Part shown: positions 22,090-34,108 of the stretch, in pieces | How the letters are laid out: each line of letters starts with the position of its first letter | Numbering within the stretch: the stretch's first letter is position 1 | NCBI RefSeq assembly: GCF_000004825.1 | Contig: NW_008805090.1 | Location: forward strand, 558,001 to 622,000 | DNA from: Heterostelium album PN500 | Taxonomy: Eukaryota; Evosea; Eumycetozoa; Acytosteliales; Acytosteliaceae | Length of the DNA stretch: 64,000 nucleotides | Direction: 5' to 3' | Notes under the pieces: model-generated | The model's input: the letters and a program-made list of their open reading frames with translations, nothing else | Database searches by the model: none | Told to the model about the DNA's origin: nothing | Position numbers and translations under genes: made by a program

Positions 22090-23314
22090 ATGTCTGAATA
22101 TGAAGAACTTGTATCTGCAATAATTATAGATAATGTAAATTAACTTGCACTATATTTAAATAATAATAATATTAATTATTTTAAATTGACAGGGTTCGGG
22201 TACTACTAAAGCTGGATTATCTGGAGATGATGCACCTAGATCTTGGTTCCCAACCATCATTGCAAGACTACGGACACCTTCTGAATTGTTTGGAATGAAA
22301 AAAGATTGTTATGTAGGAGATGAGGCAGTTTCAAAGAGATCGTATGCTGCAATGAGATATCCAGTGGAACGAGGAGCTATTGTGAATTGGGATGATATGG
22401 AAAAGCTGTGGCATCATGTTTTTTACAATGAGCTTCGTGTTGCACCTGAGGAACATCCTGTTCTAGTCACAGAGCAACCTCTCAACCCCAAAGCACTCAG
22501 AGAAAAGCTTACTCAAATCATGTTTGAAACGTTCTCAGTTCCTGCATTCTATGTTGCTATACAAGCAGTGCTATCGCTCTATGCTTCTGGTCGATCAACA
22601 GGTATCGTCATCGATTCAGGTGATGGAATAACTCACATTGTCCCAATATATGAAGGTAATGCTTTGACACACGCAATTGGTCGGTTAGAAATAGGTGGTC
22701 GAGAACTAACAGACTATATGATGAAGTTACTTACGGAGCGTGGTTATTGCTTCACTACAACCGCAGAGCGATCGATCGTTTGTGACATTAAGGAGAAGCT
22801 TGCCTACGTTTCATTGAATTACGAAAGTGAATTGGCTACAGCTTCCACCTCAACAACACTCGATAAATCATATGAAATACCTGGTGGAGATGTGATCACG
22901 TTAGGAAGTGAACGATTCCTTTGTCCAGAGGCATTGTTTAAACCATCACTGCTTGGTGTCGAATCAGGTGGAATTCATACAATTACTTATAATTCGATCA
23001 TGAAATGTGAAAGTGATATTCGAAAGCATATGTATGGTAATGTTATTTTGGCTGGTGGTTCAACCATGTTTCCAGGAATATCAGATCGTCTGCATAGCGA
23101 GTTGGGATCATTGGCACCTCAAGGTATGAAGATCAAAGTAATTGCACCTACTGATCGAAAGTTCTCTGCATGGTTGGGTGGTTCCATCCTAACATCTCTT
23201 GAAGTCTTCCAAGAAATGTGGATGTCCAAAGAAGAATACGACGAATCTGGTCCATCTTTTATTCATAGAAAATGTATTAAATACCCAAGCGTTGATGAAA
23301 TGTATAGTAATTAA
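22090..23314 (+). CDS. Divergent actin
   Basis: Two exons, 22090-22134 and 22193-23314 (intron GTAAAT...GACAG), giving 388 residues. The first exon ends at IIIDN and the second resumes [16 protein letters not shown], the nucleotide-binding P1 loop. Most of the actin fold is intact: [72 protein letters not shown] and the [16 protein letters not shown] ending. Differences from conventional actin: a changed and shortened D-loop (residues ~37-52), Arg where His73 is normally methylated (YPVERGAIV), ITY for the usual phosphate-side residues near HETTYNS, and an extra 11-residue tail after KCI. It is therefore one of the divergent actins or actin-like proteins rather than a copy of the main actin genes, and its ability to co-polymerise is uncertain. 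Confidence 0.92.
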
Positions 23315-23443
23315 ATGTATTATAATGTATAATAAAAACCCACAGTTTAACTATCTATAATATATTATTAAAGGTATTGTTTGTTTTTTATTTATTATAG
23401 TAATATCAAAAAATTATTTTTTGTTATTTATTCGGTTAGCTAA

Positions 23444-26400
23444 TCATCTATTTGGTGTTCCTGGAAGTAATGGTGCCTTTAAATTTGGATCTACTACTTC
23501 AGTGCATTGTAATTCTATATTATCTCTTTGTTTGTTCTTCATTGCAGCCAATCTCTTCATCTTTGAAACGATTCTAATTTGCAATCTTGTGTTGTTGATG
23601 ACTTTTCTCCATCTCTTTTGTGGTGTAGCCTTGGCTTGTGAAACTAATTTCTTTCGTTTAAAGAGTTTCATTGTGAATGATTTAATGCAAAAACCAATAG
23701 GAAGACCAATTGAACCTAAACCAATACAAGCCACCCATTCTAAAAGCGACAACTTTTGAGTTTTAATAAACTCTCCTCCGAACTCTACTAGAATGAATTG
23801 GACTACAATTGTTATTGACATGATTGTTAAGAATTGCCAATTCTGTAAGATTCCTTGGAATACATTTCTTGTTTCTAGAAGAAGATTAATACATCTATCA
23901 ATTATTTAAATTATTAATTATGTTTAACATACTGTTGTCAATTCTTCTACAATTGATTTCATTGAATATTTGTAAGAATACAAAAGTATTAAAGATGATT
24001 GTGAAATGGTGTACACCATTTGCTTTGATTCCAAAGATATCAGCTCCAACGAAAACTAAAATTAATAAGACAGTTAACTGTATTAAAGTTGTATAAAATT
24101 GATTAATATTCTCATTAAAAATTATATTTATAAATTATAAAGACATACCTGATATAATGCTTGTCCAATAATATTATACCACATTGTTCTTGTAATTAAT
24201 TTACTATTCTTGCCATAACTCTTTCTTTTCAAGACATCATCTCTTGGTTTCTCTGTTGCCAATGCCAAAGATGCAAATGTATCCATAATTAAATTGATCC
24301 ATAGCAATTGAATGGCAGTAAGTGGACTAATACCATTTTCATTGGAGATTGAACCGATGAATGAAATGAAAACAGCAACAATATTGACAGTCAATTGGAA
24401 TTGAAGGAATTTCTGGATTGACTCCATTACATTTCTATTAAAAAAATAATTAAATATTAGTGTTTCAAATATTTTGTTAAATATATATACTATACCTTCC
24501 CCATTTAATAGAATTAACAATAGAAGAGAAATTATCATCCATTAGAATGATATCAGATGCCTCTTTAGCGATTTCTGTTCCACAAATTCCCATACTGAAT
24601 CCAACATCTGCAAGCTTGAGAGATGGTGCATCATTTGTACCATCACCTGTTACAGCAACAATTTCACCCATTTCCTTTAGCTTCTGGACAAATAGATGCT
24701 TATCCATTGGTGATGATCTAGCAATCACTTGAATGTATGGTAACATTTGCTCCATTTCGAACTGGTTCAAATTTCTAAACTGTGCACCTTCCAAACAAAT
24801 GCCATTCTCTTTGAGGATACCAACTTTCTTTGCAATGTTTCTTGCAGTATCCAAATTGTCACCGGTGATCATTCTGACGGTCATTCCAGCACCCTGTGAG
24901 ATCCTAACTGCTTCTGGAACATCCTTTCTAACTGGGTCACGAATACCAAAGACACCAAGAAGGATGAGGTTGTTGGGTTGGAATTGGTTCCAATCATCAG
25001 GTTTGCTGTTGACATCAATATAGGCCAGTGAAATCGTTCGAAGGCAATCGACAGACATCGACTTGACAAAAGCGAGAAGCTTGGCTTTCTTTTCTGGTTT
25101 CATTTCAGTGATGATCTTTGTTCCGAATATTTGGACACATCGATTGATGATTAGCTCTGGAGCACCTTTGATGAATAGTCTATATTTTCCATCTGGAAGT
25201 ACAACGATAGTTGTCATTGTTTTGGTGGTCGAGGAGAAGGGGATCAATGTCTCTAGCTTGTATTTCTTACGAGAGCCAACCAAATCAATTCCAAGCTTAC
25301 TACCAAATGCCACTAATGCACACTCAGTCTGGTTACCAACCAATGTCGTTAACTCTGTCACTGGATCATAGTGCTCAAAGGCAGTACTGTTGATTGCGAT
25401 TGATTCTAGTAGTAGCTCTCTCTGTGAAAAGCTGATGGTGTCGGACAGCTTGGCTGTGTCGATTCCTCCGATTTCCTCACGCATCTTGATACCCATGACC
25501 AATCCAGCTACAACAGACATCTTATTCTCTGTTAGAGTACCGGTCTTGTCTGAACAAATGGTTGTTACACTACCCATAGTTTCACAAGCTTCAAGCTTAC
25601 GCACCAAATTGTTGTCTTTGAGCATCTTTAGCATACTGTAGGCAAGTGCAATGGTGACAGCAAGCGGCAAACCCTCAGGAACCACAACAACCACAATGGT
25701 AATCGATGTAATAAAGTAACCCATTAGGAGGTTCACAAAGTCAGAGTTGAAAGGACGATGGTGAATGATATTCAAGATGATCAACTTGAGCGCTAGTATC
25801 AAGAAGGTGGCTATGGCAATGGATAAACCAATCTTACCGATGGTGTCAGCAAGTTTATCGAGTTTTTCTTCGAGTGGTGTCTTTTGATCTTCACCTCTTA
25901 AGGACATCATTGTTTTTCCCTGGATACTGTGTTCACCTATACAAACAACCAACATCCTGCCATATCCTTCGGTAACCTTTGCACCGGAAAGCATTCGAAC
26001 ATCTCCATTTCCACTGACAACCTTGTGTATGGCAGCTGATTCTCCGGTGAGCGAAGACTCTTCACACGTCACATTGTAACCATCTATCAAGATACCATCG
26101 GCAGGCAAAATAGTTCCCGATTCAATCATGAGAATATCACCGACATTAAGCTCGTGCACATCGATCTCCAACTGAGTACCGCTTCTAATCACCTTGACAT
26201 TTCGGTAGTCTCTCTTGGAATTCAACTTTCTAAACTGCTTCTCCTTTGAGTAGTTGTTCAAACTTGTAACAGTAACCACAATAACCACAGCAAAGATGAT
26301 CGATATACTCTCCACCCAACCATTGGTATCACTACGCCAAATGATTCCAATGATCAGAGATACGATAGCAGATATCGACAGCAATATTAAAGTATGGTCT

Positions 26401-26898
26401 TTGAAGCTTTCCAAGAAGAACGAAAAGAATGTTCTTTCTTTTAGCTTGGGCAACTCATTTCTTCCAAAGATCCGACGTCTCTCCTCAAAGCCATTGGTCA
26501 CTTCTTCTCGCGATAAACCATTCTGTAGATCGGTCTTAAATTTAGATTCCAGACGGTTAGACCAACTAGGATCCAATCTTAAATTCTTTAAATATGTTTG
26601 GTCTGCATCTATTAACTTTTCACAAAATTCATTATCTATTTCAAATGATGAACTGAAAAAGAAAAAAATAGTTAAAAATAAAAATAAAAATTTTTGCAAA
26701 GAAAAAGTATTTTTGTTTTTCTTACCAAACTTGGGTTGTTGAAGAAGAAGAATTTAACTCTTCAATTTCAACTTCATGAAATTCCAATCTAGAAGAGTTG
26801 TTTTTTGAAACATCATAAGTTTTTTCTTCTCTTACTCCCTCCTCTGCATCATATTCATCTGGATGGAGTGAAACATATCCTCCTTTTTTGTTTTTCAT
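23444..26898 (-). CDS. PMCA-type P-type calcium-transporting ATPase
   Basis: Five exons: 26898-26726, 26652-24496, 24434-24149, 24077-23933 and 23874-23444, all GT/AG with matching phases, giving 1063 residues. P2B pumps move Ca2+ out of the cytosol at the cost of ATP and in dictyostelids sit on the contractile vacuole and plasma membrane. Visible motifs: LTGES (actuator, ~260), [11 protein letters not shown] (membrane Ca2+ site, ~383), [12 protein letters not shown] with the phosphorylated Asp at ~426, KGAPE (nucleotide binding), [12 protein letters not shown] (hinge) and [17 protein letters not shown]. Hydrophobic segments fit ten membrane helices. The N-terminal exon is acidic and Ser-rich. 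The C-terminal tail is basic and contains [20 protein letters not shown], which resembles the calmodulin-binding autoinhibitor of animal PMCAs. It is related to D. discoideum PAT1, but orthology is not proved. Confidence 0.95.
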
Positions 26899-28184
26899 TC
26901 TTTTTTTTAAAAATATTTATTTATAGAATTCAATCGGAAATGAATTTATTATAATTATCTACATTGAAATAAATAAATTTAAAATAACAAATAATAATAA
27001 CAATAAAGAAAAAGTATGAAATACTCTGAATTTATAAAGGTTCACACAGTGCACCTTCTATTTTCCTCTCCTTTTTTGATCCTATCATTTAATTTGAAAT
27101 TAAATATTTTGGTTGGTTTTTTTATTATTATTGTTATTATGTACACAATTAATTAAAATTACCTTTATTTCAATACAATGCCACAAAGTCAAATAACATA
27201 AATGATGGTTTGTTTGTTATTTTTTAAATGATAATTGTTGTTGTTAGTTGCACTAGTAAAAGTGCTAAATGTAATCAATTCGATATTGTTATTTTGGATT
27301 ATATAAAAACATTAGAATGACTAATGATGTTTTATTTATATGTATAGGTCAATTTTAAATGTATTAAGAGTTTAATATGTTTAGCTGTGCTTGTGTTTTA
27401 TATATAAGTGGTAGTAGCTGGAATGTGTTAAGTTGTAACAATAGTGGTGGTTTGAAATAAATAAGTAAAAAAATAAAATAAAAAAATAAGAGTCGTTATA
27501 TTATATCTTATCAAATATGCAAATATAAAAAAAAAAAATTAAAGCAATAGTAATTCAACACTGTCAAGAATTAAATCTATTGGTCAAAAATACCAAACAT
27601 ACTTTCACCTTTTTACACCACGAATTTCACCACATTTCGCACTTTTTAAATTAAAAATTTATTTTAAAAAAAAAAAAAACAAAAACCAAGTTTAATTTTT
27701 CTCACTCACTAAAAAATATAATTATTTTTCTTAACCTATTTATCATAGATTTATTTCTCCTTCACTCTCACCCTAATATAATTTAACAAATATATATTAT
27801 CTACAGATTGGAATTTCGAAAATCACAATGATTCTACACCAAATTTAGAAATTTGTACCACCATGTGCATTGTTTCTTTTTATCTACTTTAAAAAAAAAA
27901 AAAAAAAAGGTTTAATATTTATTACTATATTTATAAAAGATTGTCGTTACAGTTAAAAATGAATCCCACTATTATTATTATTATTATTTTATTTTGTAAA
28001 TGTTATTGAACATAATACAGTTGAAATTGTTTTAGTTTTTATATGTGAGGATAAATATTAGGCGTAATTTCAAAGATATTGTAAAAATGAACTGATAGAA
28101 TTAGTAGTAAATAGTATGATAAAAAAAGTTTATAAAGTTTAATTTTTTATTTTTTATATATGATCAGTAAATCTGATAGGTAAT
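26899..28184. other. 1.3-kb A/T-rich intergenic region
   Basis: Upstream of the calcium pump gene and downstream of the beta-helix protein gene, both on the minus strand. It contains poly-A/T runs and ATT trinucleotides. No coding or RNA gene is recognised. Confidence 0.5.
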
Positions 28185-30130
28185 TTATATCAACAAATTA
28201 CAATTCTTTCCAAAAGCAGGTGGAATACACTGGCAGCTTTCTATAATACCATCTGAAGTGATGGTTGCAAAGCCATAATTACATTGACTTTGAACTCCAT
28301 AAGCTCTCCACTATGTTTTTGACAAAACAAAAGTTAATATTTGATTAATCTTAAATTTACAAACTAATATTATTTTACTTACATAAGTGGAATTTGGGTC
28401 GTGGAAAATTGGTACATTATAGGTTGGAAGATCTGTGTTGGTGAAGTTGGCAATGTTTACGTTTTTCAATGAGGATGAACTAAATGTTTTGAAATTAGAT
28501 CTATAAAATAAAAAATTAGTATAATATTTAAAGGTTATCAAAATTTTTTTTGTTAAATAATTACATACTCTGAACTATTTGAATTGATAAAAATTCCACC
28601 AATAAATGTCAAAGGAGCACTGGCAAAGTATACTGAACCTGCAACGCTGGCCGAATTGTTATTGAAAAGGGATCCAGTAAAATTGAGATTAAACAACTCT
28701 GATTTTTCAAGATAAATAGCTCCTCCTTCATAGGATGCTGTATTATTATGGAATGTGGAGTTGGAAATAGTGACATTTACTGTTAGATCCAAATTTCTAA
28801 AACTAATGGCGCCACCAGAAGTAGCATTGTTATGCTTCATAGTACTGTTGATCATTGAAAATGTATGAGCACTAGTAAAAATAGCACCTCCTATGGTAGC
28901 ATTATTTAATTCGAAAGTAGTGTTTGCGATGGTTACATTCTCAAGAGCAACCATAGAACCTCCGAAACCAAATTCAACAGTACCATTTGCAGTATTGTTA
29001 TGGAAAGTGGAATTGGAAATGGTTATGTTGAAACCAAAGATAGCACCAGCCATACCAGCGGTAGAGTTTGAGAATGTAGAGTTGGAAATGGTAATGTTTT
29101 GGCCACAATAGAGGACTCCTGCAAGACCTTCAAACGAAGCAGAATTATTGGAGAATGTGGAATTGTGAATCTCTGTGGTACCATAGATGTAGAATACACC
29201 GGCAGTCAAAGCAGTATTATTGACAAAGCTAGAATTGTGGGAAACTAGGTTATTGGCAATAACAGCACCACCAAAATTATAAGTAGCAGTGTTATTGATG
29301 AAAGAAGAGTTGGAAACAAAGACATCTGCATAATGGGCTGAGATAACACCACCGGTAGATCCGGTATTATTTCCTAGTGTGCAGTTGGAAATGACTACCT
29401 TTTTAACATTGGTTTGTAAAAATCCACCATCCAATTCCGAGGAACAACCACTTGGACCAGTAGTCATATTGTACATATAAACACTTGATAATCTTTGGTC
29501 ACCTTCTTGATCAATATTGATGCAACCACCTGTGTTTTCGGAAGAACCAGTTAAATTCAAACCATTAAATACAATGGAAGAATTTAGTCTACCATCAAGG
29601 TTGAATGAAATAAATTGTTTCTAAAAAAAAAAAAAAGAAAAAAAAAAAGAAAGAGTTAAATATATAAAAAAAAAATCAATTTTATAAATTGTTACTTACA
29701 CCTCCACAATCAAAATTAGCTTGACCATCCATAGAAGTAAAAACTACATTTTTGGAACGCAAATTAAAGTCAATTTCTCCTGGACAATCTATATCAGAAT
29801 AAGAACCAGCTGGGATCAAGATGGCAGAGATATCATTTTTCTTTAAAGTTGAAATGTTTTCGATACATTCTGAAATGGATGGACATGATCTTTTTATTTA
29901 TAGAAATAAATATTTAAAAAATTAAAAAATATATATCAATTAGATTTTACTTACAAAAATGAATTATTTATTTTTTTACATTGAATAATGGATGTATCTA
30001 AAATACAACCAGAGTATTTATTTGGTTTAAACACATTTTGGGTGTACGGTAAATATATTTCAAATCCACTAATAATTGAAATTAAAATGGATAAGCACAA
30101 TATCGATAGATAAATTTTATTTCTTTGCAT
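28185..30130 (-). CDS. Secreted right-handed beta-helix (Pmp-like repeat) protein
   Basis: Five exons: 30130-29955, 29889-29700, 29620-28569, 28500-28383 and 28310-28185, phases consistent, giving 553 residues. Exon 1 starts with a signal peptide (MQRNKIYLSILCLSILISII). The large third exon holds about ten repeats of the form (I/V)SNSTF.NN.A...GGAI, the polymorphic-membrane-protein/pectin-lyase-like pattern that builds a right-handed beta-helix. It is very rich in N-x-S/T sites, so heavy N-glycosylation is expected. The last exon ends with an EGF-like stretch (CNYGFATITSDGIIESCQCIPPAFGKNC). There is no membrane anchor or GPI signal, so it is probably secreted, perhaps to the extracellular matrix or as an adhesion or recognition protein. 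A precise role cannot be given; similar proteins form multigene families in dictyostelids. Confidence 0.88.
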
Positions 30131-30701
30131 AATTTATTTATAATAATAAATGGTGATGATGGATAGTAATTCAATTTTTTTTAATTTATAGAAAAAAAAA
30201 TTACTATTATTATTTCAAGATGATCACTAAATAAAATTTTAAATAATTCAATCTTAATAAACATCATGATTTTTTTCAAATTCAAAGATATGTCGGCAAA
30301 AAAAATAAGAAAAAGTGAAAATGCATCTTCAACCAAAGTGATGATGTCAAAAGTGCAACCATTGCACTAAACAGAAAAATCAATCGAAAATTACTTTTTC
30401 ATTTTGAAAATTAGAAATTGATTTGATACAAAAATCTTGTATTAGTACGGCATTTTTAGATGTTTCTTTGTGCGGCAAGAAGATCCTTCACTAACATCTT
30501 TATCTTAACCATTTCTGAATTGTCGACACAAGAATTGATTTTGAAGACAAAATTGAAAATTGATACGACTTTTAAAAGTAGTTTTCAAGTGTGACGATCT
30601 TTTCATCTTCAACACTTCGTTTGATTCTAATAAAATTATTATTAATATTGTACAATTTTTAATATTATTATTATTATTACAGATGGGAACTCGGGGTTAG
30701 A
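30131..30701. other. Intergenic region with a small perfect hairpin
   Basis: No gene seen. AGTGCAA-CCA-TTGCACT at 30351-30367 is a perfect 7-bp stem with a 3-base loop. The rest is A/T-rich DNA between the beta-helix gene start and the 3' end of the F-box/LRR gene. Confidence 0.5.
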
Positions 30702-32297
30702 TTAGTATTCTGATAATTGATGATGTCGGGCACAATGAAAGGTTGTGATATCTCTATTCGAGTAGTAATTGATATCGTATTTTGGTTTGAGTTGTTGGAT
30801 AAATGGGAAGATGGAAGCTTTTACTAGGAATGTTCGCTCATTCTCTTTTAGTGATAATCTAAGCTCGGTAAGCTTTGGTTGTAGTTTGTATAGCTCCAAT
30901 ACCTCTGGAAGCTCCTTGCTGTCGACATCGCATAACGAGAGATACTCCAGACTCTTTAGCTTGCCTTGCTTAATGATATCGAGTATCGGCTTGTAGTGAT
31001 AGCGACTTCCGACCGACATGTGGTACTCGATAACAAACTTGCGGAGTTTGGTCATGTGCTGCATACAACTGGCAAGTATTTCAGAGGCAACCGTATATCC
31101 ATTGCTAATAACCAGTGTCTCAAGATGAAAGAATTCGTAGAATTGCATTAGAGATGTTGTAAACACCAGATAGTCGAGTATCTGTAGTTTCTTAAGATTG
31201 GCTTTGAATGGAGTGGGAAGCAATGGGATGGACTCTGCATTGCCTAGTTCGAGTGGAGTACAGATGCCAATTTCGGTAAGCGTAGTGGATTGCGCCAGTG
31301 CATCGAGTTCCACGTGTGAAATTGCTGCCTTTGTGTGTAGTCGGACCAACTTGCTCTGCTTTAGATACCGGGCGAATCGCTTGTCCAGCAGTGATTTATT
31401 GGTCTCACTATATGGAGTGATGAACATACCGAACTGTAGAATCTTCAGTGCCGGTAGTTCCTCGAGGAACTCCATAAAGCTCTCAGAGACATTGAGCCAA
31501 ACCAGATCTAAGCGAGTCAAGCACTTATAGGACAAAGCTCTCTCCTTGGAGAATAGATTGGTTGGAAGAGTTCGCATACCCTTTAGCTTAACTTGTTGGA
31601 GATGTGTTGAATGTTGTTTAAGAAATTTAACAATCTGATTCGATATTCTCAAGCAGTTGAATGATACACTATCAAATGTTTTGATATCAGTCAAACGTTC
31701 ATATATTACAGATAATCCATCTACACCCAAATGAAACATATCAAAATATGAATATTTCTTTATATTATTATTAATGATATTATTTTCATTATTATTGTTG
31801 TTGTTGTCGCTATTGTTATTGTTAAATAATACTTGTATAATATTATTAAATAGATCTTCTTGTAGTGGTGATTTAAATAACTTTATTAGGTTGAGTGATG
31901 GATGTAGATGTTGAAAGAATGATTGTATGATTTGATTGGATTGAGCAGTTGGAGTACGGTAGTGCTCTATTCTATTTACATTGTTGTATAGTTTTATTGA
32001 TTGTATTTGTTGGTTCTGGTAACTCTCATTATAAATATTGTATTTTGAGGTGAGATGCTGTTGGAATTCAGTAATGATACTTAAATCACTATAGAACATA
32101 ACCAGAGAATCGAAATAGAAAGCAATCTCTTTAAACCATCTCCAACAAACCAATGTAAAAACACGTCTTTTTAATTGATATACTGTTGGATCCGATTGCC
32201 AACAGTATCTTATAATCAACTTTTGTAATATATTTGGAAGATTAACATTTTTACATTTGTTATTATTATTATTATTACTGTCAATTTCACCAATCAT
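30702..32297 (-). CDS. F-box/leucine-rich-repeat-like protein
   Basis: A single-exon protein of 531 residues. After an Asn run, residues ~18-65 (LPNILQKLIIRYCWQSDP..YQLKRRVFTLVCWRWFKEIAF) have the pattern of an F-box, including the W.W pair near its end. The rest consists of leucine-rich stretches with spacing like LRRs, for example LQQVKLKGMRTLP, LTRLDLVWLNVSESF, LKILQFGMF, LVISNGYTVAS and LKSLEYLSLCDVDSKELP. This is the dictyostelid F-box/LRR architecture, predicted to be an SCF substrate receptor. An Asn-rich insertion (~150-175) is typical low-complexity sequence. No membrane segment is seen. The substrate is unknown. Confidence 0.75.
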   Translation of the reverse strand: MIGEIDSNNNNNNKCKNVNLPNILQKLIIRYCWQSDPTVYQLKRRVFTLVCWRWFKEIAFYFDSLVMFYSDLSIITEFQQHLTSKYNIYNESYQNQQIQSIKLYNNVNRIEHYRTPTAQSNQIIQSFFQHLHPSLNLIKLFKSPLQEDLFNNIIQVLFNNNNSDNNNNNNENNIINNNIKKYSYFDMFHLGVDGLSVIYERLTDIKTFDSVSFNCLRISNQIVKFLKQHSTHLQQVKLKGMRTLPTNLFSKERALSYKCLTRLDLVWLNVSESFMEFLEELPALKILQFGMFITPYSETNKSLLDKRFARYLKQSKLVRLHTKAAISHVELDALAQSTTLTEIGICTPLELGNAESIPLLPTPFKANLKKLQILDYLVFTTSLMQFYEFFHLETLVISNGYTVASEILASCMQHMTKLRKFVIEYHMSVGSRYHYKPILDIIKQGKLKSLEYLSLCDVDSKELPEVLELYKLQPKLTELRLSLKENERTFLVKASIFPFIQQLKPKYDINYYSNRDITTFHCARHHQLSEY

Positions 32298-32530
32298 TTA
32301 TACAACCTAAACTACAACTACTACTATTACTTTTATATTAATTAATAAATTAAATTACTTTATTTAGAAAAAAAAAAAGCAAAAAACTTTAAAGTTTTTT
32401 TTTTTATTTAAAGTGGGGTTATGTTGTTTTGCACTTTCTACCACTCATATGCACATACCCCATTTTATTAAAATAAATTAATTTCAAATCTCGATTATAT
32501 ATTTACATTCAATATTAGATATTTTATATA

Positions 32531-32561
<31 letters not shown>
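32531..32561. repeat. (ATT)n microsatellite
   Basis: About ten ATT units in the divergent promoter between the F-box/LRR gene and the pyridoxal kinase gene. Confidence 0.8.
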
Positions 32562-32596
32562 TAATATATAATAAAAGTGGTAAAATAAAAAATAAT

Positions 32597-33599
32597 ATGG
32601 ATAATGATAATATAGAAACTAGAGTACTTTCAATACAATCGTGGGTCTGTCATGGTTATGTTGGAAACAAGTGTGCTGTTATGGCATTGCAGCATCTCGG
32701 TATCGATGTTGATCCAATAAATACTGTACAACTATCGAACAATACTGCTTATACATCGTTCAAAGGTGAATCACTGTCTGCTGCTAAACTCTTGGAGATA
32801 TTCGAAACATTACAACACAACAAGCTTGCAAACTACACTCATCTACTAACTGGTTACAACAACAATGCTGAAACTCTACGAACTGTACTATCAATAGTTA
32901 AGAAACTTAAAGAATCAAATCCAAATTTAATATATGGTAAAAATATAATATAATTATTTGCTTATTAGATCAATTCGAAACATGTTTATTATAATATTAA
33001 TTTTCAATATAAAAGTATGTGATCCCGTTTTAGGTGATAATAATGCTCTATATGTTCCAGAGAATTTGGTTGCTGTCTATAGAGATGAAGTAATTATACA
33101 TGCAGACTATTTATTCCCTAATCAAACAGAAGCAGAATATCTTACAGGAATCAAGATATCTAGTCAAGACGATGCCATTCGTGCTATCGATAGTTTACAC
33201 GACAAGGGTATCGCCAATGTAATTATAACTAGCTGTACGATCGATAATAACGATGAGGATATTGTTGTCATTGGCAGTCGTAAAGGTGAAAGAAAATTCC
33301 GTTTGTCTGTTAAGAAATTCGATGGATACTACAGTGGAACAGGTGATACATTCAGTGCATTGCTTCTTGGATATTGTGTAGAGCAACAACAGATCAGTGG
33401 AGCCAGCAAGACTCAAATTAGTTTGGCATCTGCTTGTGAACAGGCAGTGACCACTCTCTACAACATTATCAAACTGACCCACAACGCAAAACAACTGATT
33501 CCATCCTCAAAATTGGGTGAATACCACGAATTGAAATTAATCCAATCACGACACTTCATTGGAAATAAACAAGTACAATTCCCAAGTACATATATTTAA
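32597..33599 (+). CDS. Pyridoxal kinase
   Basis: Two exons, 32597-32936 and 33016-33599, joined as NPNLIY|VCDPVLGD (307 residues, usual family length). It phosphorylates pyridoxal, pyridoxine and pyridoxamine with ATP in vitamin B6 salvage, in the cytosol. Family features: RVLSIQSWVCHGYVGNKCAV at the N-terminus, NTVQLSN, YTHLLTGY, VCDPVLGDN, ADYLFPNQTEAEYLTG and the anion-hole/catalytic GTGDTFSALLLG with the catalytic Asp. The order matches human PDXK. The intron ends AAAAG|TATGTGAT; the ATG at 32958 lies inside the intron and is not a start. There is a short spacing to the upstream minus-strand F-box gene, so the two share a ~300-bp divergent promoter with an ATT trinucleotide array at ~32531-32561. 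Confidence 0.95.
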
Positions 33600-33648
33600 T
33601 TAAAAAAGAAAAATAATTTAAAGTTTGTTAAACTCATTGTATCTACTT

Positions 33649-34108
33649 TTATACAAGTTGGGTTCCAGTAGTTGGTTCATCTTCATTTTCGGGGCATTCC
33701 AATTCAACCATTAACTCTTTCCTAAAAAGATGTAATTTCATTTTAATATTATCATATTTTCTGAGTAATTTTCTTCTAATCGATTTCATTGTCCTTGTAC
33801 CTTCATCAGTATCCAAAATGTATTTTGAATTTTGAGTGGTACCTTTTTCTACACAACTTCTACAGTAAACTATATCAGAATCATTGACTTTAATCTGATA
33901 CACAGTCACAAGATCTTCTTTTGCTATTTCTTTGCAGACTGGGCAGATTAAGTTATGGAAATTCATTTCATTCTTCAAAAATAAATCCAGATCCTGTTGA
34001 ATATCTAAAATGTGTTCAATAGAACTAGTCTTAAAAACTTTGGCAGTAGAATCTATCGAGTCTTCAATTCGAAATAAGTCATTGATTGATTGATATATTT
34101 GTTGAATA
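33649..34108 (-). CDS. Small zinc-binding protein, 5' end unresolved
   Basis: The reading frame is open from a good splice acceptor (AAATTATAG|TATTC, exon from 34108) to the stop at 33649, about 153 codons. It has a helical N-terminal part (IQQIYQSINDLFRIED and DIQQDLDLFLKNE) followed by CPVCKE and, 24 residues on, CRSC, a four-cysteine zinc site, then a basic helix (MKSIRRKLLRKYDNIKMK). It could be a small RING- or B-box-related adaptor, but the ligand pattern is incomplete for either. The first in-frame ATG is at 33966. The upstream ATG near 34180 (MTFLFRKDS then stop) does not splice cleanly into this frame, so the true start or first exon is missing or the gene is broken. Confidence 0.55.
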
